NCBI RefSeq assembly: GCF_002017875.1
Contig: NZ_MUFV01000001.1
Span: forward strand, 434,001-498,000
DNA: 64,000 nt
Source: Deinococcus sp. LM3
GTDB taxonomy: Bacteria > Deinococcota > Deinococci > Deinococcales > Deinococcaceae
Reading direction: 5' to 3'
The notes beneath the pieces were generated by a model. It was given only the letters and a program-made list of their open reading frames with translations. It was not told where the DNA came from and made no database searches. The position numbers were made by a program, and so were the translations under genes. Shown here one piece after another: positions 11,061 through 21,524 of this stretch. Every line of letters begins with the position of its first letter. Positions within the stretch are counted from its first letter, which is position 1.

Positions 11061-12257
11061 TCACAGCAGGATCACGTCCACATCATCCCCAGGCTGGACG
11101 GGCTGGCCTTCGGGCACGATGACGAGCGCGCCGGCCTCACTGAGGGACCGGAGGATGCCGCTGCCCTGCTGGCCGTAATCGCTGACCACGCCGTTCTGGA
11201 GGGTGGCTCGCCAGAAGGCGGTCTTGTCGGGTAGGGCGCGGAAGGGCGTGGCGGCGCGCAGGCGCAGCGTCTGCGGAGGCTGGCCGGTCAGGGCGGGCCG
11301 GACGATGATGTGGAACACCACGAGGCTGCTGACCGGGTTGCCGGGCAGGCCGAAGACGGGCAGGCCGTTCCAGCCGCCCAGGATGGCGGGCCCGCCGGGG
11401 CGCATCCGGACCTTCCAGAAGCTCACGCGGCCCTGTTCGACCAGCAGGTCGCGCATGAAGTCGTACTTGCCCATGCTGACGCCGCCGCTGGTGAGCAGCA
11501 CGTCCGCGCCGCCCGCCCGCTCGATGGCGGCCTGGAGCGCCTCGGGGCTGTCCGGGGCGTGCCCGAGGGGAATGACCTCGCACCCGGCCTCGATCAGCAT
11601 GGCGCGCAGGCCCACGGAGTTGCTGTCGTACACCTGCCCGGCGGTCAGGGGCTGACCGGGCGGGACAACCTCATCGCCGGTGGACAGCAGCGCCACGCGC
11701 AGCGGCGCGAGCACCGGCACCTGCGGGTGCCCCAGCGCGGCGGCCAGCGCCAGCCGGGGCGCGGTCAGCAGGGGCCCGGCGGTCATGACGACCTCGCCCG
11801 TGCGGAAGTCGCCGCCCTCGTGGCGCACGTCGCCGGGACTGGCCGGGCGGCGCAGGTGAACTCCGTCCGGCCCGTCGTCGAGAAGCTGTTCGACCGGGCA
11901 GATGGCGTCCGCGCCGGGCGGCAGGGGCGCACCCGTGTAGATGCGCACGCACTCGCCCGCGCCGACCGTGCCGGTGAAGGCCGCCCCGGCGCGGCTCTCG
12001 CCGATCACGCGCAGGCGCACCGGGGCGTCCGGCGCAGCGCCCAGCGTGTCGGCCTCGCGGGCGGCGATGCCGTCCAGGGCGCTCTCGGTGGCGCTGGGAT
12101 GGCTGACCAGGGCGCGCAGATCGCCCGCCAGGGTCCGTCCGGCCGCCTGCGCGAGCGGCAGGGTCTCGGTGCGGCGGTCGGGCAGCAGGGCGGCCAGCAG
12201 GGTGCGGGCCTCGTCCACGCTGACATGCATGGGGAACGGGGGGAGCGGCGCAGTCAT
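11061..12257 (-). CDS. moeA: Molybdopterin molybdenumtransferase MoeA
   Basis: The 398-residue protein inserts molybdate into adenylylated molybdopterin. Family motifs include STGDEVV near 195, GGVSMGKYDF near 262 and the GLPGNPVSS segment near 310. The N-terminal SALDGIA replaces the more usual SAMDGYA. The start at 12257 (MTAPLPPFPMHVSVDEAR) follows TATCCT by 6 nt; a longer frame upstream would cross the promoter of the divergent CAP-like gene. No other molybdenum-cofactor gene is nearby. Confidence 0.92.
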   Translation of the reverse strand: MTAPLPPFPMHVSVDEARTLLAALLPDRRTETLPLAQAAGRTLAGDLRALVSHPSATESALDGIAAREADTLGAAPDAPVRLRVIGESRAGAAFTGTVGAGECVRIYTGAPLPPGADAICPVEQLLDDGPDGVHLRRPASPGDVRHEGGDFRTGEVVMTAGPLLTAPRLALAAALGHPQVPVLAPLRVALLSTGDEVVPPGQPLTAGQVYDSNSVGLRAMLIEAGCEVIPLGHAPDSPEALQAAIERAGGADVLLTSGGVSMGKYDFMRDLLVEQGRVSFWKVRMRPGGPAILGGWNGLPVFGLPGNPVSSLVVFHIIVRPALTGQPPQTLRLRAATPFRALPDKTAFWRATLQNGVVSDYGQQGSGILRSLSEAGALVIVPEGQPVQPGDDVDVILL

Positions 12258-12319
12258 GAAGGCAGGATAGGGGCCGGGCAGGCCTGCCGGTACGCGGCCA
12301 TCCGTACCATGAGGCATTC

Positions 12320-13453
12320 ATGGACGGTTTCTCCTGGCGGTGGGCGGCGCGGCGGGCCGCGTGGGCGCTCGTCTGGCTGCTGGCCCTGCTGGCTCTGGCG
12401 TGGCTGGGCCTGCGGGCGGCCGGGTGGCTGCCCGGACCGCAGGCGGACGCGCCGCCGCCCGCGCCGACCATGTCCGCCCCGGCGACCGCCCCGCTGCCCG
12501 GTGGACAGACCGATGGGCAGGCCGCGCCTCCCCTGCCGGACGTGACGCTCCCGCGGCCACCAGCGCCGACGGACAGGACGACCGCCGCACCAGCGCCCCG
12601 CCCGGTCCCTCCCGCTGCCTCTGCCCCGGCTGTCGATCCGGCGGTGACCGGGCCTCTGGAGGCCAGTGGGTCGGTCCTGCCTCTCCTGAACCGCCTGCGG
12701 GCCGGGGCGGGCGTGGGCGCCGTGCAGGCCGAACCGGACTGGCAGGCGGGCTGCGCGGCACACGCGCGGTATCTGGTGCGAGCCGACCGCGCCGAGCACC
12801 GCGAGGAGCCCGCCAGTCCCTTCCGGTCGGCGGCGGGCGAGGCCTGCGCGCCGGGGCATTACTTCGTGTCGTCGCAGCCGGGCAGCGACCTGCGGCGGGC
12901 GCTGTCGTACTGGGTGGGCGGCGCGTTTCACCTGCCGCAACTGCTGGACCCGCGCCTGACCCGCGTGGCGTTCGGGGAGGCGCACGACGCGGGCGGGGCG
13001 TTCCGGTCGGCGGCCGTGCTGGATGTCCGGCGGGGACTGGTCGTGGCAGACGGTCAGGCGTCGGCCGCTTACCCCGTGCGTTACCCCGGCCCGGAGTCAG
13101 GCCTGGATGTGGCCGCATTCCCGGCGAGCGCGTCGGCGGCGGAATGGCCGGACCCACTGGTTCACTGCGGTCTGGGTCAGGCGGGCGCCCCCATCGCGCT
13201 GCTGATGGGGCCGGGCGTCACGGTGCGCGGCGCGTCCCTGAAGGTGAACGGGCAGCCTGTCCCGGCGTGCCTGCTGAGCGCCGCCTCGTTCCGGGGAGCC
13301 TCGGCGGGCGACACGCAGGTGGGCCGGGGTGTGCTGGGCGCGCAGGGCGCGGGGGTACTGCTGCCGCACGCGCCGCTGCGCGCCGGGGACCGCGTGCAGG
13401 TGAGTTTCGGTACCACCGCCGGGCGGGTCGGCTGGAGTTTCGGGGTGCGGTAA
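12320..13453 (+). CDS. Exported CAP-like (SCP/PR1) domain protein
   Basis: The 377-residue product has an N-terminal membrane anchor (residues 12-36), a long Pro/Ala-rich linker to about residue 115, and a domain resembling CAP/SCP proteins: LLNRLRAGAGVGAVQAEPDW, CAAHARYLV and a conserved-looking HLPQLLDP segment. The C-terminal 120 residues look like a separate beta-rich domain. CAP proteins are secreted with various roles; no function is assigned. TACCAT lies 9 nt before the ATG and the gene is divergent from moeA. Confidence 0.6.
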   Translation: MDGFSWRWAARRAAWALVWLLALLALAWLGLRAAGWLPGPQADAPPPAPTMSAPATAPLPGGQTDGQAAPPLPDVTLPRPPAPTDRTTAAPAPRPVPPAASAPAVDPAVTGPLEASGSVLPLLNRLRAGAGVGAVQAEPDWQAGCAAHARYLVRADRAEHREEPASPFRSAAGEACAPGHYFVSSQPGSDLRRALSYWVGGAFHLPQLLDPRLTRVAFGEAHDAGGAFRSAAVLDVRRGLVVADGQASAAYPVRYPGPESGLDVAAFPASASAAEWPDPLVHCGLGQAGAPIALLMGPGVTVRGASLKVNGQPVPACLLSAASFRGASAGDTQVGRGVLGAQGAGVLLPHAPLRAGDRVQVSFGTTAGRVGWSFGVR

Positions 13454-13549
13454 CGGTTCCCGCCCGCGCCGAGAGGGTACACTCCTGGGGCAGCAGAGCC
13501 TGTCCGGCGTTCCCTGACCTCCAGGGACGGACGGGGAAATGGAGACCGC

Positions 13550-14029
13550 ATGAACATTACCCAGGACAAGGTTGTTGAACTCGATTACAAGCTCACCGTG
13601 AACGGCGAAATCGTCGATCAGAGCGAACCCGGCGAACCGCTGGTGTACCTGCACGGGCACAGCAACATCATTCCCGGCCTGGAAAGCGCGCTGGAAGGCA
13701 AGGCGACCGGCGACAGCCTGCAGGTGACGGTGCAACCCGAGGAAGGCTACGGCCCCCGCGACGAGGACAACATCGAGGACCTGTCCCGCGACGACTTCGA
13801 GGACGACATCGAGGTCGGCGAGACGTACTACGCGCAGGCCGAGGACGGCAGCGTGCTGCCCTTTACGGTCATGAACGTGGACGGCGATACCGTGCAGGTG
13901 GACTTCAACCACCCCATGGCCGGCATGGTGCTGGACTTCGACGTGACGGTCCTGGCCGTGCGTGACGCCACGGCCGAGGAACTCGAGCACGGCCACGCGC
14001 ACGCCGACGGCGACCACGACCACGAGTAA
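13550..14029 (+). CDS. slyD: FKBP-type peptidyl-prolyl isomerase SlyD
   Basis: The 159-residue protein has the SlyD layout: a split FKBP domain (VVELDYKLTVNGEIVDQS at the N terminus, then GHSNIIPGLESALEGK) with an inserted-flap chaperone domain and FNHPMAGMVLDFDVTV. The tail EHGHAHADGDHDHE is a short His/Asp-rich metal-binding extension like that which binds nickel in other SlyD proteins. It catalyses prolyl isomerisation and assists folding in the cytoplasm. A TACACT box at 13478-13483 implies a 60-nt leader, and GGAGA precedes the ATG. Confidence 0.92.
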   Translation: MNITQDKVVELDYKLTVNGEIVDQSEPGEPLVYLHGHSNIIPGLESALEGKATGDSLQVTVQPEEGYGPRDEDNIEDLSRDDFEDDIEVGETYYAQAEDGSVLPFTVMNVDGDTVQVDFNHPMAGMVLDFDVTVLAVRDATAEELEHGHAHADGDHDHE

Positions 14030-14060
14030 TCCGCAGCGGGAAGCCTGACTTCCTGAAACG

Positions 14061-14092
14061 GCGCCGCCTTCCCCAACTGGGAGAGGCGGCGC
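14061..14092 (+). terminator. Terminator after slyD
   Basis: GCGCCGCCT (14061-14069) pairs with AGGCGGCGC (14084-14092) around a 14-nt loop. The convergent HD gene ends 22 bp further on, so it could serve both strands. Confidence 0.6.
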
Positions 14093-14113
14093 TGTCCGTG
14101 TGCCCTGGGCGGC

Positions 14114-14629
14114 CTATTCCTGATCGTCGTACAGGTGCAGCAGCGCGGCGTCCGGGTCGCCGCCGGGGTGGTGGTGGCGGGCGACGAGGCGGGCCACGCG
14201 GGGGCGCGCTCCGGCGTGCGCGAGGAGCCGCGCGCCGAGTTCCGGGTGGTGCGCGCGGATGCCGATGGCCCCGACGGGCGGCAGCACGCGCGACAGGCGG
14301 TTGGGGATCAGGCCGACCAGCACGCGTTCCCACAGCCAGTAGGGGCGCAGGCTCTTGCCGCAGTCGTGCAGCAGGGCGGCGGCGATCAGTTCCGGGTCGG
14401 CCTGCGGGTGCTCGCGGATCAGGTGGCGGGTGACGCGGCAGGCGTGTTCACGGTCACGGGGGTCCATGGCGCGGTACACGCGGGCCTCTTCGGGAGTGAG
14501 GTGGGTCTGCGCCCAGGGGTCGTCGGGGTGGGCGTCGCTGGCGCGCAGGCTGCGCAGGAGGCGGCGCACCTTGGCCGCGTACCCGTTCGCCTTGCGGCGC
14601 AGGCGGCTCATGAAGGTGCGGTGAGGCAT
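14114..14629 (-). CDS. HD-domain phosphohydrolase-like protein
   Basis: The 171-residue product has an HD domain: His in REHACRV near 61, the HD pair in ALLHDCGKS near 88, and later His in HHPELGARLL and ARHHHPGG. This pattern is typical of metal-dependent phosphohydrolases of the YqeK/HDIG type; the substrate is unknown. A TATGCT box ends 6 nt before the ATG at 14629, which supports this start over the inner ATG at 14611. Confidence 0.75.
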   Translation of the reverse strand: MPHRTFMSRLRRKANGYAAKVRRLLRSLRASDAHPDDPWAQTHLTPEEARVYRAMDPRDREHACRVTRHLIREHPQADPELIAAALLHDCGKSLRPYWLWERVLVGLIPNRLSRVLPPVGAIGIRAHHPELGARLLAHAGARPRVARLVARHHHPGGDPDAALLHLYDDQE

Positions 14630-14647
14630 GTGCCGAGCATAAGGGAG

Positions 14648-14683
14648 CGGGACGCCCGGCCACCACCGGAGCGTCCCGCCGCA
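14648..14683 (-). terminator. Hairpin downstream of trxB
   Basis: GCGGGACGC pairs with GCGTCCCGC across a 15-nt loop, just past the trxB stop. There is no clear T-tract. Confidence 0.4.
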
Positions 14684-14696
14684 GGCTGAGGTGTTC

Positions 14697-15680
14697 TTAA
14701 TCCGCTGCGGTCTCGGTTTCGAGTTCCAGGGCGGCCAAGGCGCGTTCGGCGCTCATGGCGGCGCGGGTGCCGGCGCCGACGCTGGTGCCCAGCTGGCGGT
14801 AGATGTAGTCGCTGACGTCACCGGCGGCGAACAGCATCGGCACACTGGTGTAGATCTCGTCGGTGACGTCCACGTACCCGTCGGGGCGGAGTTTGACGGT
14901 GTCCTGCACGAATTCGGTGTTGGGGGTGTGGCCGATGAAGATGAACACGCCGTCGGTGGGCATGTCGTATTCCTCGTTCGTCTTGAGGTTCTTGAGTTTC
15001 ACGCCGCTGACAGCCTCGTCACCCAGGATCTCGACGGGGGCGGTGTCCCAGACGAATTTCATCTTGGGGTTGGCGAAGGCGCGGGCCTGGGCGACCTTGT
15101 TGGCGCGCAGGGTGTCGCGGCGGTGGATCAGGGTGACCTCGTCGGCGAATTTGGTCAGGAACAGGCCTTCCTCGACGGCGGCGTCGCCTCCGCCGATCAC
15201 GACGACCTTCTTGCCACGGTAGAAGAAGCCGTCGCAGGTGGCGCAGGTGCTGACGCCACGGCCCCAGAAGTCCTGCTCGCCGGGGATGCCCAGGCGTTTG
15301 GGGTTGGCGCCGGTGGCGAGGATCACGGCCTTGGCGTGGTAGGTGCCGCTGTAGCCGGTGACGGTGAAGGGGTAGGCGTGTTCGCGGTCGTCGTCGGCGC
15401 GGACGATGCTCTGAACCTCGTCCATCTCGATCTTGCCGCCGAATTTCTCGGCCTGCTGCTGCATGCGGCTGGCGAGTTCCATGCCGCTGATGGGTTCGGG
15501 GAAGCCGGGGTAGTTCTCGACTTCTTCCGTCTGGGCGATCTGGCCGCCGGGCAGGCCCTTTTCGAGGATCAGGGTGCTGAGGCTGGCGCGGCCGGTGTAG
15601 ATGGCGGCGGTCAGTCCGGCGGGGCCGCCGCCGACGATCACTACGTCGTAGTGCTGGGTGCTGGGAGTGTTGCCCGTCAT
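14697..15680 (-). CDS. trxB: Thioredoxin reductase TrxB
   Basis: The 327-residue flavoprotein reduces thioredoxin with NADPH. The FAD-binding motif VIVGGGPAGLTAAIYTGRA lies near residue 14, the redox-active pair CATC at 146-149, the NADPH motif VIGGGDAAVEEG near 165, and the second FAD motif FAAGDVSDYIYRQ near 290. Its length is normal. ATG 15680 follows TACGCT by 6 nt, and the 11-residue longer frame would include the promoter. It is transcribed alone. Confidence 0.95.
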   Translation of the reverse strand: MTGNTPSTQHYDVVIVGGGPAGLTAAIYTGRASLSTLILEKGLPGGQIAQTEEVENYPGFPEPISGMELASRMQQQAEKFGGKIEMDEVQSIVRADDDREHAYPFTVTGYSGTYHAKAVILATGANPKRLGIPGEQDFWGRGVSTCATCDGFFYRGKKVVVIGGGDAAVEEGLFLTKFADEVTLIHRRDTLRANKVAQARAFANPKMKFVWDTAPVEILGDEAVSGVKLKNLKTNEEYDMPTDGVFIFIGHTPNTEFVQDTVKLRPDGYVDVTDEIYTSVPMLFAAGDVSDYIYRQLGTSVGAGTRAAMSAERALAALELETETAAD

Positions 15681-15737
15681 GTGTGAAGCGTACCACCGGG
15701 CACGTTTGTACATGGTCAGCCACGCACACTTTACTTT

Positions 15738-16247
15738 TTAAAGCACTTGGCCAGCCTGGACACCCATGCCGGGTACCCAGCCGACCACCGGAACCGGCGG
15801 CTGGAACGACAGGCCCGCGCCGCCGGCCGGCCCTCCGCCGCGCAGGTAGGCGCGCCAGGGCTCCAGCGCCCCCACCACCGGGCGGGGCGGGCGGTGCAGG
15901 CGCACCAGTTCTTCGCGGTAGCCCTCGCCGTGGCGCGCGGCGATCCAGGCCTCGTGGCTGGCCAGGGCGGCGCGCAGGTGCAGGCGTCCCTGCTGGGGCG
16001 GCACGGTGCGCCCGTTCCGGGTGAACGTCTGGGTGCGGCGGTTGAAGTGCAGCGCGCCGCCGGGCAGGTCCAGGGTCAGACCGGCCGAGTGCAGGGTCAG
16101 GTGGCCCAGGGTGTACAGGCTGCTGCCCTGCGGGCTGGGGCTCTTGCGAAAGCCGCGCAGGGCCAGGTCGCCCTGGCGGGCATCGAGGCCCAGGAACCAG
16201 AACTGGGCGGTCAGGGGGCAGCGTCGGAGGGTGTGGAACCTTGCCAT
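15738..16247 (-). CDS. Hypothetical protein divergent from the zinc GTPase
   Basis: The 169-residue product is not recognised. It is rich in Arg, His and Pro, with segments such as LYTLGHLTLHSAGLTLDLPGG suggesting a small beta-rich domain and no membrane segment. Its start lies 5 bp from a Zur-type box, and its presumed -10 (TATTAT, 7 nt before the ATG) lies partly inside that box, so it should be repressed with the divergent COG0523 gene when zinc is ample. A role in zinc-limitation physiology is inferred from position only. Confidence 0.65.
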   Translation of the reverse strand: MARFHTLRRCPLTAQFWFLGLDARQGDLALRGFRKSPSPQGSSLYTLGHLTLHSAGLTLDLPGGALHFNRRTQTFTRNGRTVPPQQGRLHLRAALASHEAWIAARHGEGYREELVRLHRPPRPVVGALEPWRAYLRGGGPAGGAGLSFQPPVPVVGWVPGMGVQAGQVL

Positions 16248-16252
16248 AAAAT

Positions 16253-16274
16253 TGATAATAGAATATCATTATCA
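16253..16274. promoter_or_regulatory. Zur/Fur-type operator 1
   Basis: The dyad TGATAAT-N8-ATTATCA is perfect over 7 bp per arm. It overlaps the -10 boxes of both divergent genes (TATTAT for the minus gene, TATCAT for the plus gene). The arrangement TGATAA-N4-ATATCA-N-TAT-N-A recurs at 17717-17738, and both sites precede zinc-uptake or zinc-chaperone genes, so Zur is the likely regulator. Confidence 0.8.
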
Positions 16275-16278
16275 GGCT

Positions 16279-17340
<1,062 letters not shown>

Positions 17341-17346
17341 GACCTG

Positions 17347-17482
17347 ATACGGATTCCGTTTGTTTCGCTGACAATCCGGAACTTCACCGGATTGCCAGCT
17401 CCACGTCCGGAACCCGTTTTTCTCCCACTCGCATCCGCTCGGATTGAACGGTCTTTGCAGCCCATTCAATCGGAGTCCGTAT
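17347..17482 (+). repeat. MITE-like intergenic repeat, copy A (136 bp)
   Basis: This is a full copy of the dispersed element. It opens ATACGGATTCCGTTTGTTTC and closes CAATCGGAGTCCGTAT, giving imperfect terminal inverted repeats, and has an internal hairpin near the second end. It begins 7 bp after the stop of the COG0523 gene. I call this orientation forward. Confidence 0.9.
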
Positions 17483-17521
17483 GACTCCGTCACCGTCAGA
17501 TCAATTTCTGTTGCGTGATTG

Positions 17522-17619
17522 CCCCCTCACCCTTCCGTCGCTCCGCTCCACTGCTTCACAGCTCTGCGAGTCCCTCCCTCTCTGCTGCGCAGCTCTACGA
17601 GTCCCACTGGGGAGAGGGG
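17522..17619 (+). repeat. Second dispersed repeat family, copy 1
   Basis: The element opens CCCCTCACCCTTCCG and closes ACTGGGGAGAGGGG. A shorter copy in the opposite orientation lies at 21525-21608. Both are intergenic and share CTCCGCTCCACTGCTTC. The rest of the gap to rpmB shows nothing else besides the second Zur box. Confidence 0.7.
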
Positions 17620-17716
17620 AAAACGGAAGTCATTCGAGCGATCAGCGATTCAGTTCCATCCTGTCAGCCCCTGTGCCGGAACGTGCGCTGCTGAACCTTT
17701 CCCCCACCCCCAGACG

Positions 17717-17738
17717 TGATAAGGAGATATCAATATGA
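17717..17738 (+). promoter_or_regulatory. Zur/Fur-type operator 2, over the rpmB ribosome-binding site
   Basis: The sequence fits TGATAA-N4-ATATCA-N-TAT-N-A, matching operator 1 at nearly every fixed position. It covers the AAGGAG ribosome-binding site and the ATG of rpmB. A bound repressor would block transcription into rpmB-znuABC. Confidence 0.75.
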
Positions 17739-17992
17739 GTCGTGAATGCTACCTGACCGGCAAGAAGAACCTCGTGGTGAACAGCGTGACCCGCCGCGGC
17801 AAGGCCCGCGCGCAGGGCGGCGTGGGCCGCAAGGTCACCGGCGTGACCAAACGCGTGCAGCGCGCCAACCTGCTGAAGAAAGCCATCCGCGAGACCGTGA
17901 ACGGCAAGAGCACCGAGAAAACCGTCTGGCTCAGCGCCAACGCCCTGCGCACCCTCAGCCGCGGCCCCTACAAGGGCATCGAACTGCTGTGA
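17735..17992 (+). CDS. rpmB: 50S ribosomal protein L28, form without zinc ribbon
   Basis: The 85-residue protein is L28: it begins MSRECYLTGKKNLVVNS and ends RTLSRGPYKGIELL. It has a single Cys (residue 5) and no CxxC pairs, so it is a C-minus type that does not bind zinc. In many bacteria such paralogues are Zur-controlled and replace a zinc-binding L28 during starvation; a Zur-type box over the start and coupling to znuA fit that model. Whether a second rpmB exists elsewhere is not visible. The RBS AAGGAG is 8 nt from the ATG. Confidence 0.95.
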   Translation: MSRECYLTGKKNLVVNSVTRRGKARAQGGVGRKVTGVTKRVQRANLLKKAIRETVNGKSTEKTVWLSANALRTLSRGPYKGIELL

Positions 17993-18915
17993 AACGCCCC
18001 ACGCTGCTGATCCCTGCGCTGCTGCTGGCCGCCTGCGCCGCGCCCACTGCGCAGGCCGCACCCCTACAGGTCAGCGCCACGACCACCATCATCGCGGACT
18101 TCGTGCAGGTCGTCGGCGGCAGCCGCGTGCAGGTGAACGTCATCGTTCCCGCCGGGGCCGACACGCACTCCTTCCAGCCCACCACCGGCGCCATCCGTAG
18201 CCTCGCGCAGAGCCGCGCGCTGTTCGCCAACGGCGCGGGCCTGGAACCCTGGCTGCCCAAACTGAAAGCCAGCGCCCCCAGAGTCCCGGTGAAGGAACTG
18301 ACCGCCGGCCTGAAACTCCACGAGGCCGACCACGAAGAACACGGCGACGGGCACGCGGACGAACATGCCGGCGAACACGGCCCGCTCGACCCGCACGCCT
18401 GGTGGGACGCCACGCTGGCCGCCGGGTACGTGAAAAACGCCCAGGCCACCCTGACGCAACTGGACCCCGCCGGGAAAGTCACGTACGCGAAGAATGCCGC
18501 CGCCTACCTGAAAGCCCTGGGCGCCGCCGACGCCTACGCGAAAAAACAGTTCGCCAGCATTCCCGCCGCGCGGCGCGTGATCGTCACCAACCACGACAGT
18601 CTCGGCTACTTCGCCGAGCGCTACGGCCTGCGCGTCGTGGGCGCCGTCATCCCCGGCGTGGGCACCGAACGCGAACCCAGCGCCCGTGAACTCGCGACCC
18701 TGGCGCAGGCCATGAAGAAAGCGGGCGCCCGGGTGATCTTCACCGAGAACACCGTTAACGCCCGCCTCGCCCAGACGCTGTCCCGCGAGACCGGCGCGCG
18801 CGTCGCCCCGCCCCTGTACACCGACGCCCTCGGCGCCAGGGGCAGCAGCGGCGACACCTACCTGAAAGCGTTCCGGACGAACGTGGACATCATGGTGAAG
18901 GCCCTGAAGGGCTGA
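17989..18915 (+). CDS. znuA: Zinc ABC transporter substrate-binding protein ZnuA
   Basis: The 308-residue protein is a cluster 9 solute-binding protein. It has a signal sequence with a possible lipobox (LLAAC near residues 13-17), zinc-ligand His in ADTHSFQP, DPHAWWD and TNHDSLGYF with an acidic ligand in YTDALG, and a His/Asp-rich loop around residues 105-130 (EADHEEHGDGHADEHAGEH) typical of zinc rather than manganese binders. The GTG start overlaps the rpmB stop by 4 bp (GTGA), so the two are translationally coupled. Confidence 0.93.
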   Translation: MKRPTLLIPALLLAACAAPTAQAAPLQVSATTTIIADFVQVVGGSRVQVNVIVPAGADTHSFQPTTGAIRSLAQSRALFANGAGLEPWLPKLKASAPRVPVKELTAGLKLHEADHEEHGDGHADEHAGEHGPLDPHAWWDATLAAGYVKNAQATLTQLDPAGKVTYAKNAAAYLKALGAADAYAKKQFASIPAARRVIVTNHDSLGYFAERYGLRVVGAVIPGVGTEREPSARELATLAQAMKKAGARVIFTENTVNARLAQTLSRETGARVAPPLYTDALGARGSSGDTYLKAFRTNVDIMVKALKG

Positions 18916-19018
18916 CCGTCAGCGGGAGCGGCGGGTGGAGGCGTGGCCCACGTCCCCATCCGTCTTCCTTTTGATTCTGCGCTCGCAACATCACCGCGCG
19001 AGGGGGTATGCTGGTCTG

Positions 19019-19741
<723 letters not shown>

Positions 19742-19810
19742 GGCGGATGGTTGATAGTTGATGGAACACGTACGCGCGCCGACCACCTTCCTGCACCTCC
19801 GAGGCTTCCC

Positions 19811-20620
19811 TTGCACCTGCTGACCGACCCCCTCCAGTTTGCCTTCTTCAACCGCGCGCTGATCGCCGTGATCCTCGTCAGCGTCCTGTGCGCCCTCGTC
19901 GGCGCGTGGGTCGTGCTGCGCGGCCTGAGTTACATCGGGGACGCCATGAGCCACGCCGTGTTCCCCGGCATCGTCGGCGCGTTCCTGACCGGCGGGAACC
20001 TGCTGCTCGGCGCACTGATCGCCGCCGTCCTCACGGCCCTCGGCATCGGCGCGGTCGGACGGCAGAGCGGCCTGAAACAGGACAGCGCCATCGGCATCGT
20101 GTTCGTCGGCATGTTCGCGCTGGGCGTCGTGATGCTGTCCCGCGCGCCCACCTTCACCACCGACCTCAGCAACTTCCTGATCGGCAACCCCCTGGGCGTC
20201 ACGCCCGCCGACCTGTGGGGCGCGCTGGCCGTCACGCTCGTCGTGGGCGGCATCCTGACCGCCATCCAGAAGGAACTGCTGCTCGCGTCCTTCGACCCCA
20301 CCGAGGCCCGCGCCGTCGGTCTCCCGGTGCGCCGCCTGGAGAGCCTGCTGCTGATCCTGATCGGCCTCGTGGTCGTCCTGACCGTGCAGCTCGTCGGGAC
20401 GACCCTCAGCGTCAGCCTGCTCATCACGTCCAGCGCCGCCGCGCGCCTGCTGGCCCGCAGTCTCAAGAAGATGATGCTGCTGGCCGCGCTGCTCGGCACC
20501 GTCGGCGGCGTCACGGGCCTGTACATCAGCTACTACGCCAACACCGCCCCCGGCGCGACCATCGTCCTCGTGAACACCGCCATCTTCCTGACCGCACTCG
20601 CCTTCCGCAGGCGGGAGTGA
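19811..20620 (+). CDS. znuB: Zinc ABC transporter permease ZnuB
   Basis: The 269-residue permease has about eight membrane segments and the cluster 9 motif GLSYIGDAMSHAVFPGIVGA near residue 36. I place the start at TTG 19811 (LHLLTDPLQFAFFNRAL), which has GAGG six bases upstream and matches the usual family N terminus. An in-frame ATG at 19751 would add 20 residues encoded by a degenerate heptanucleotide repeat and is less likely. Confidence 0.85.
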   Translation: MHLLTDPLQFAFFNRALIAVILVSVLCALVGAWVVLRGLSYIGDAMSHAVFPGIVGAFLTGGNLLLGALIAAVLTALGIGAVGRQSGLKQDSAIGIVFVGMFALGVVMLSRAPTFTTDLSNFLIGNPLGVTPADLWGALAVTLVVGGILTAIQKELLLASFDPTEARAVGLPVRRLESLLLILIGLVVVLTVQLVGTTLSVSLLITSSAAARLLARSLKKMMLLAALLGTVGGVTGLYISYYANTAPGATIVLVNTAIFLTALAFRRRE

Positions 20621-20642
20621 CCGGCACTTCCTGCCCACAACG

Positions 20643-20671
20643 CCGCCCCCTTCCGATCTGGCAGGGGGCGG
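20643..20671 (+). terminator. Terminator after znuB
   Basis: CCGCCCCCT (20643-20651) pairs with AGGGGGCGG (20663-20671), followed by TCTTCATG. It closes the zinc cluster. Confidence 0.75.
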
Positions 20672-20710
20672 TCTTCATGATTCCCTCTCCCCTGCCGTAG
20701 CCTGTGCGTC

Positions 20711-21523
20711 ATGACGACTTTGCAGCGGTTCACAGGCAGGACAGTGCTCATCACGGGGGCGGGGGGTGGGATCGGTGCGGCCCTGGCGCACCGGTATGCC
20801 GCAGAGGGAGCGTGCGTGGCCGTGAACGACGTGAACGAGGCGGCGGCGCAGGCGGTCGTGGGCGCCCTGACGGCGGCGGGCGCGCAGGCGCTGAGCGTGC
20901 CGGGCGACGTGAGTGTGCGCGACGGCGTGGAGGCGATCTTCGCGGCGACCGAGGCGACGCTGGGGCCGGTGGACGTGCTCGTGAACAACGCGGCGCTCAC
21001 GAGTGACCAGCGGCACTTCCTGAATGCCGATGAGGACTGGTGGGATCTGTTCCTGCGTGTGAACCTCAAGAGCGTGTTCCTGTGCAGCCACCGCGCGGCG
21101 CGGGGCATGGCGGCGCGGCGGCGCGGCGTGATCCTGAACGTGTCGAGCGGCGGCGCGACCCGCTCGCACCGGGGCTTCACGTCGTACGACGCGGCCAAGG
21201 GCGGCGTGGAGGCGTTCACGCGGGCGCTGGCGCTGGACATGGCACCGTACGGGGTGCGGGTGAACGGGATCACGCCGGGCTTCATCAACACCTACGGCCT
21301 GGAAGGCGAGGATCTGGCGCAGCGGGAGAAGACCGTGCCGCTGGGCCGCTACGGCACCGCCGAGGACCTGACGGGCGCGGCGGCGTTCCTCGCGTCGGAC
21401 GACGCGGCGTACGTGACGGGGCAGTTCGTGGTCGTGGACGGCGGGGTGCTGGTGCAGCAGCGCAGCGCGAACGTGGACACCTTCCCCCTCAGCAACTTCC
21501 CGGACGTGCCCGCCGAAGGGTGA
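20711..21523 (+). CDS. SDR family oxidoreductase (FabG-like)
   Basis: The 270-residue short-chain dehydrogenase has the coenzyme motif TGAGGGIG near 15, NNA near 92, and the catalytic Ser with YDAAKG near 157. The sequence GKIG-type C terminus YVTGQFVVVDGGV is typical of classical SDRs of the 3-oxoacyl-ACP reductase/sugar dehydrogenase group; the substrate is not predictable. An acidic residue after the second strand (VNDVNE) suggests NAD preference. TAGCCT lies 7 nt before the ATG. The following 280 bp hold a repeat and nothing else I can identify. Confidence 0.88.
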   Translation: MTTLQRFTGRTVLITGAGGGIGAALAHRYAAEGACVAVNDVNEAAAQAVVGALTAAGAQALSVPGDVSVRDGVEAIFAATEATLGPVDVLVNNAALTSDQRHFLNADEDWWDLFLRVNLKSVFLCSHRAARGMAARRRGVILNVSSGGATRSHRGFTSYDAAKGGVEAFTRALALDMAPYGVRVNGITPGFINTYGLEGEDLAQREKTVPLGRYGTAEDLTGAAAFLASDDAAYVTGQFVVVDGGVLVQQRSANVDTFPLSNFPDVPAEG

Positions 21524-21524
21524 A

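Noticed and set aside
14611..14629. Inner ATG (14611) as the start of the HD-domain gene
   Set aside because: The -10 box spacing supports 14629.
17520..17740. A short frame at 17481-17738 upstream of rpmB
   Set aside because: It is made of repeat-derived sequence and has no RBS or homology.
18935..19018. Longer N terminus for ZnuC starting at 18935
   Set aside because: It contains the TATGCT promoter and no family homology; ATG 19019 fits both the promoter spacing and the ABC domain start.
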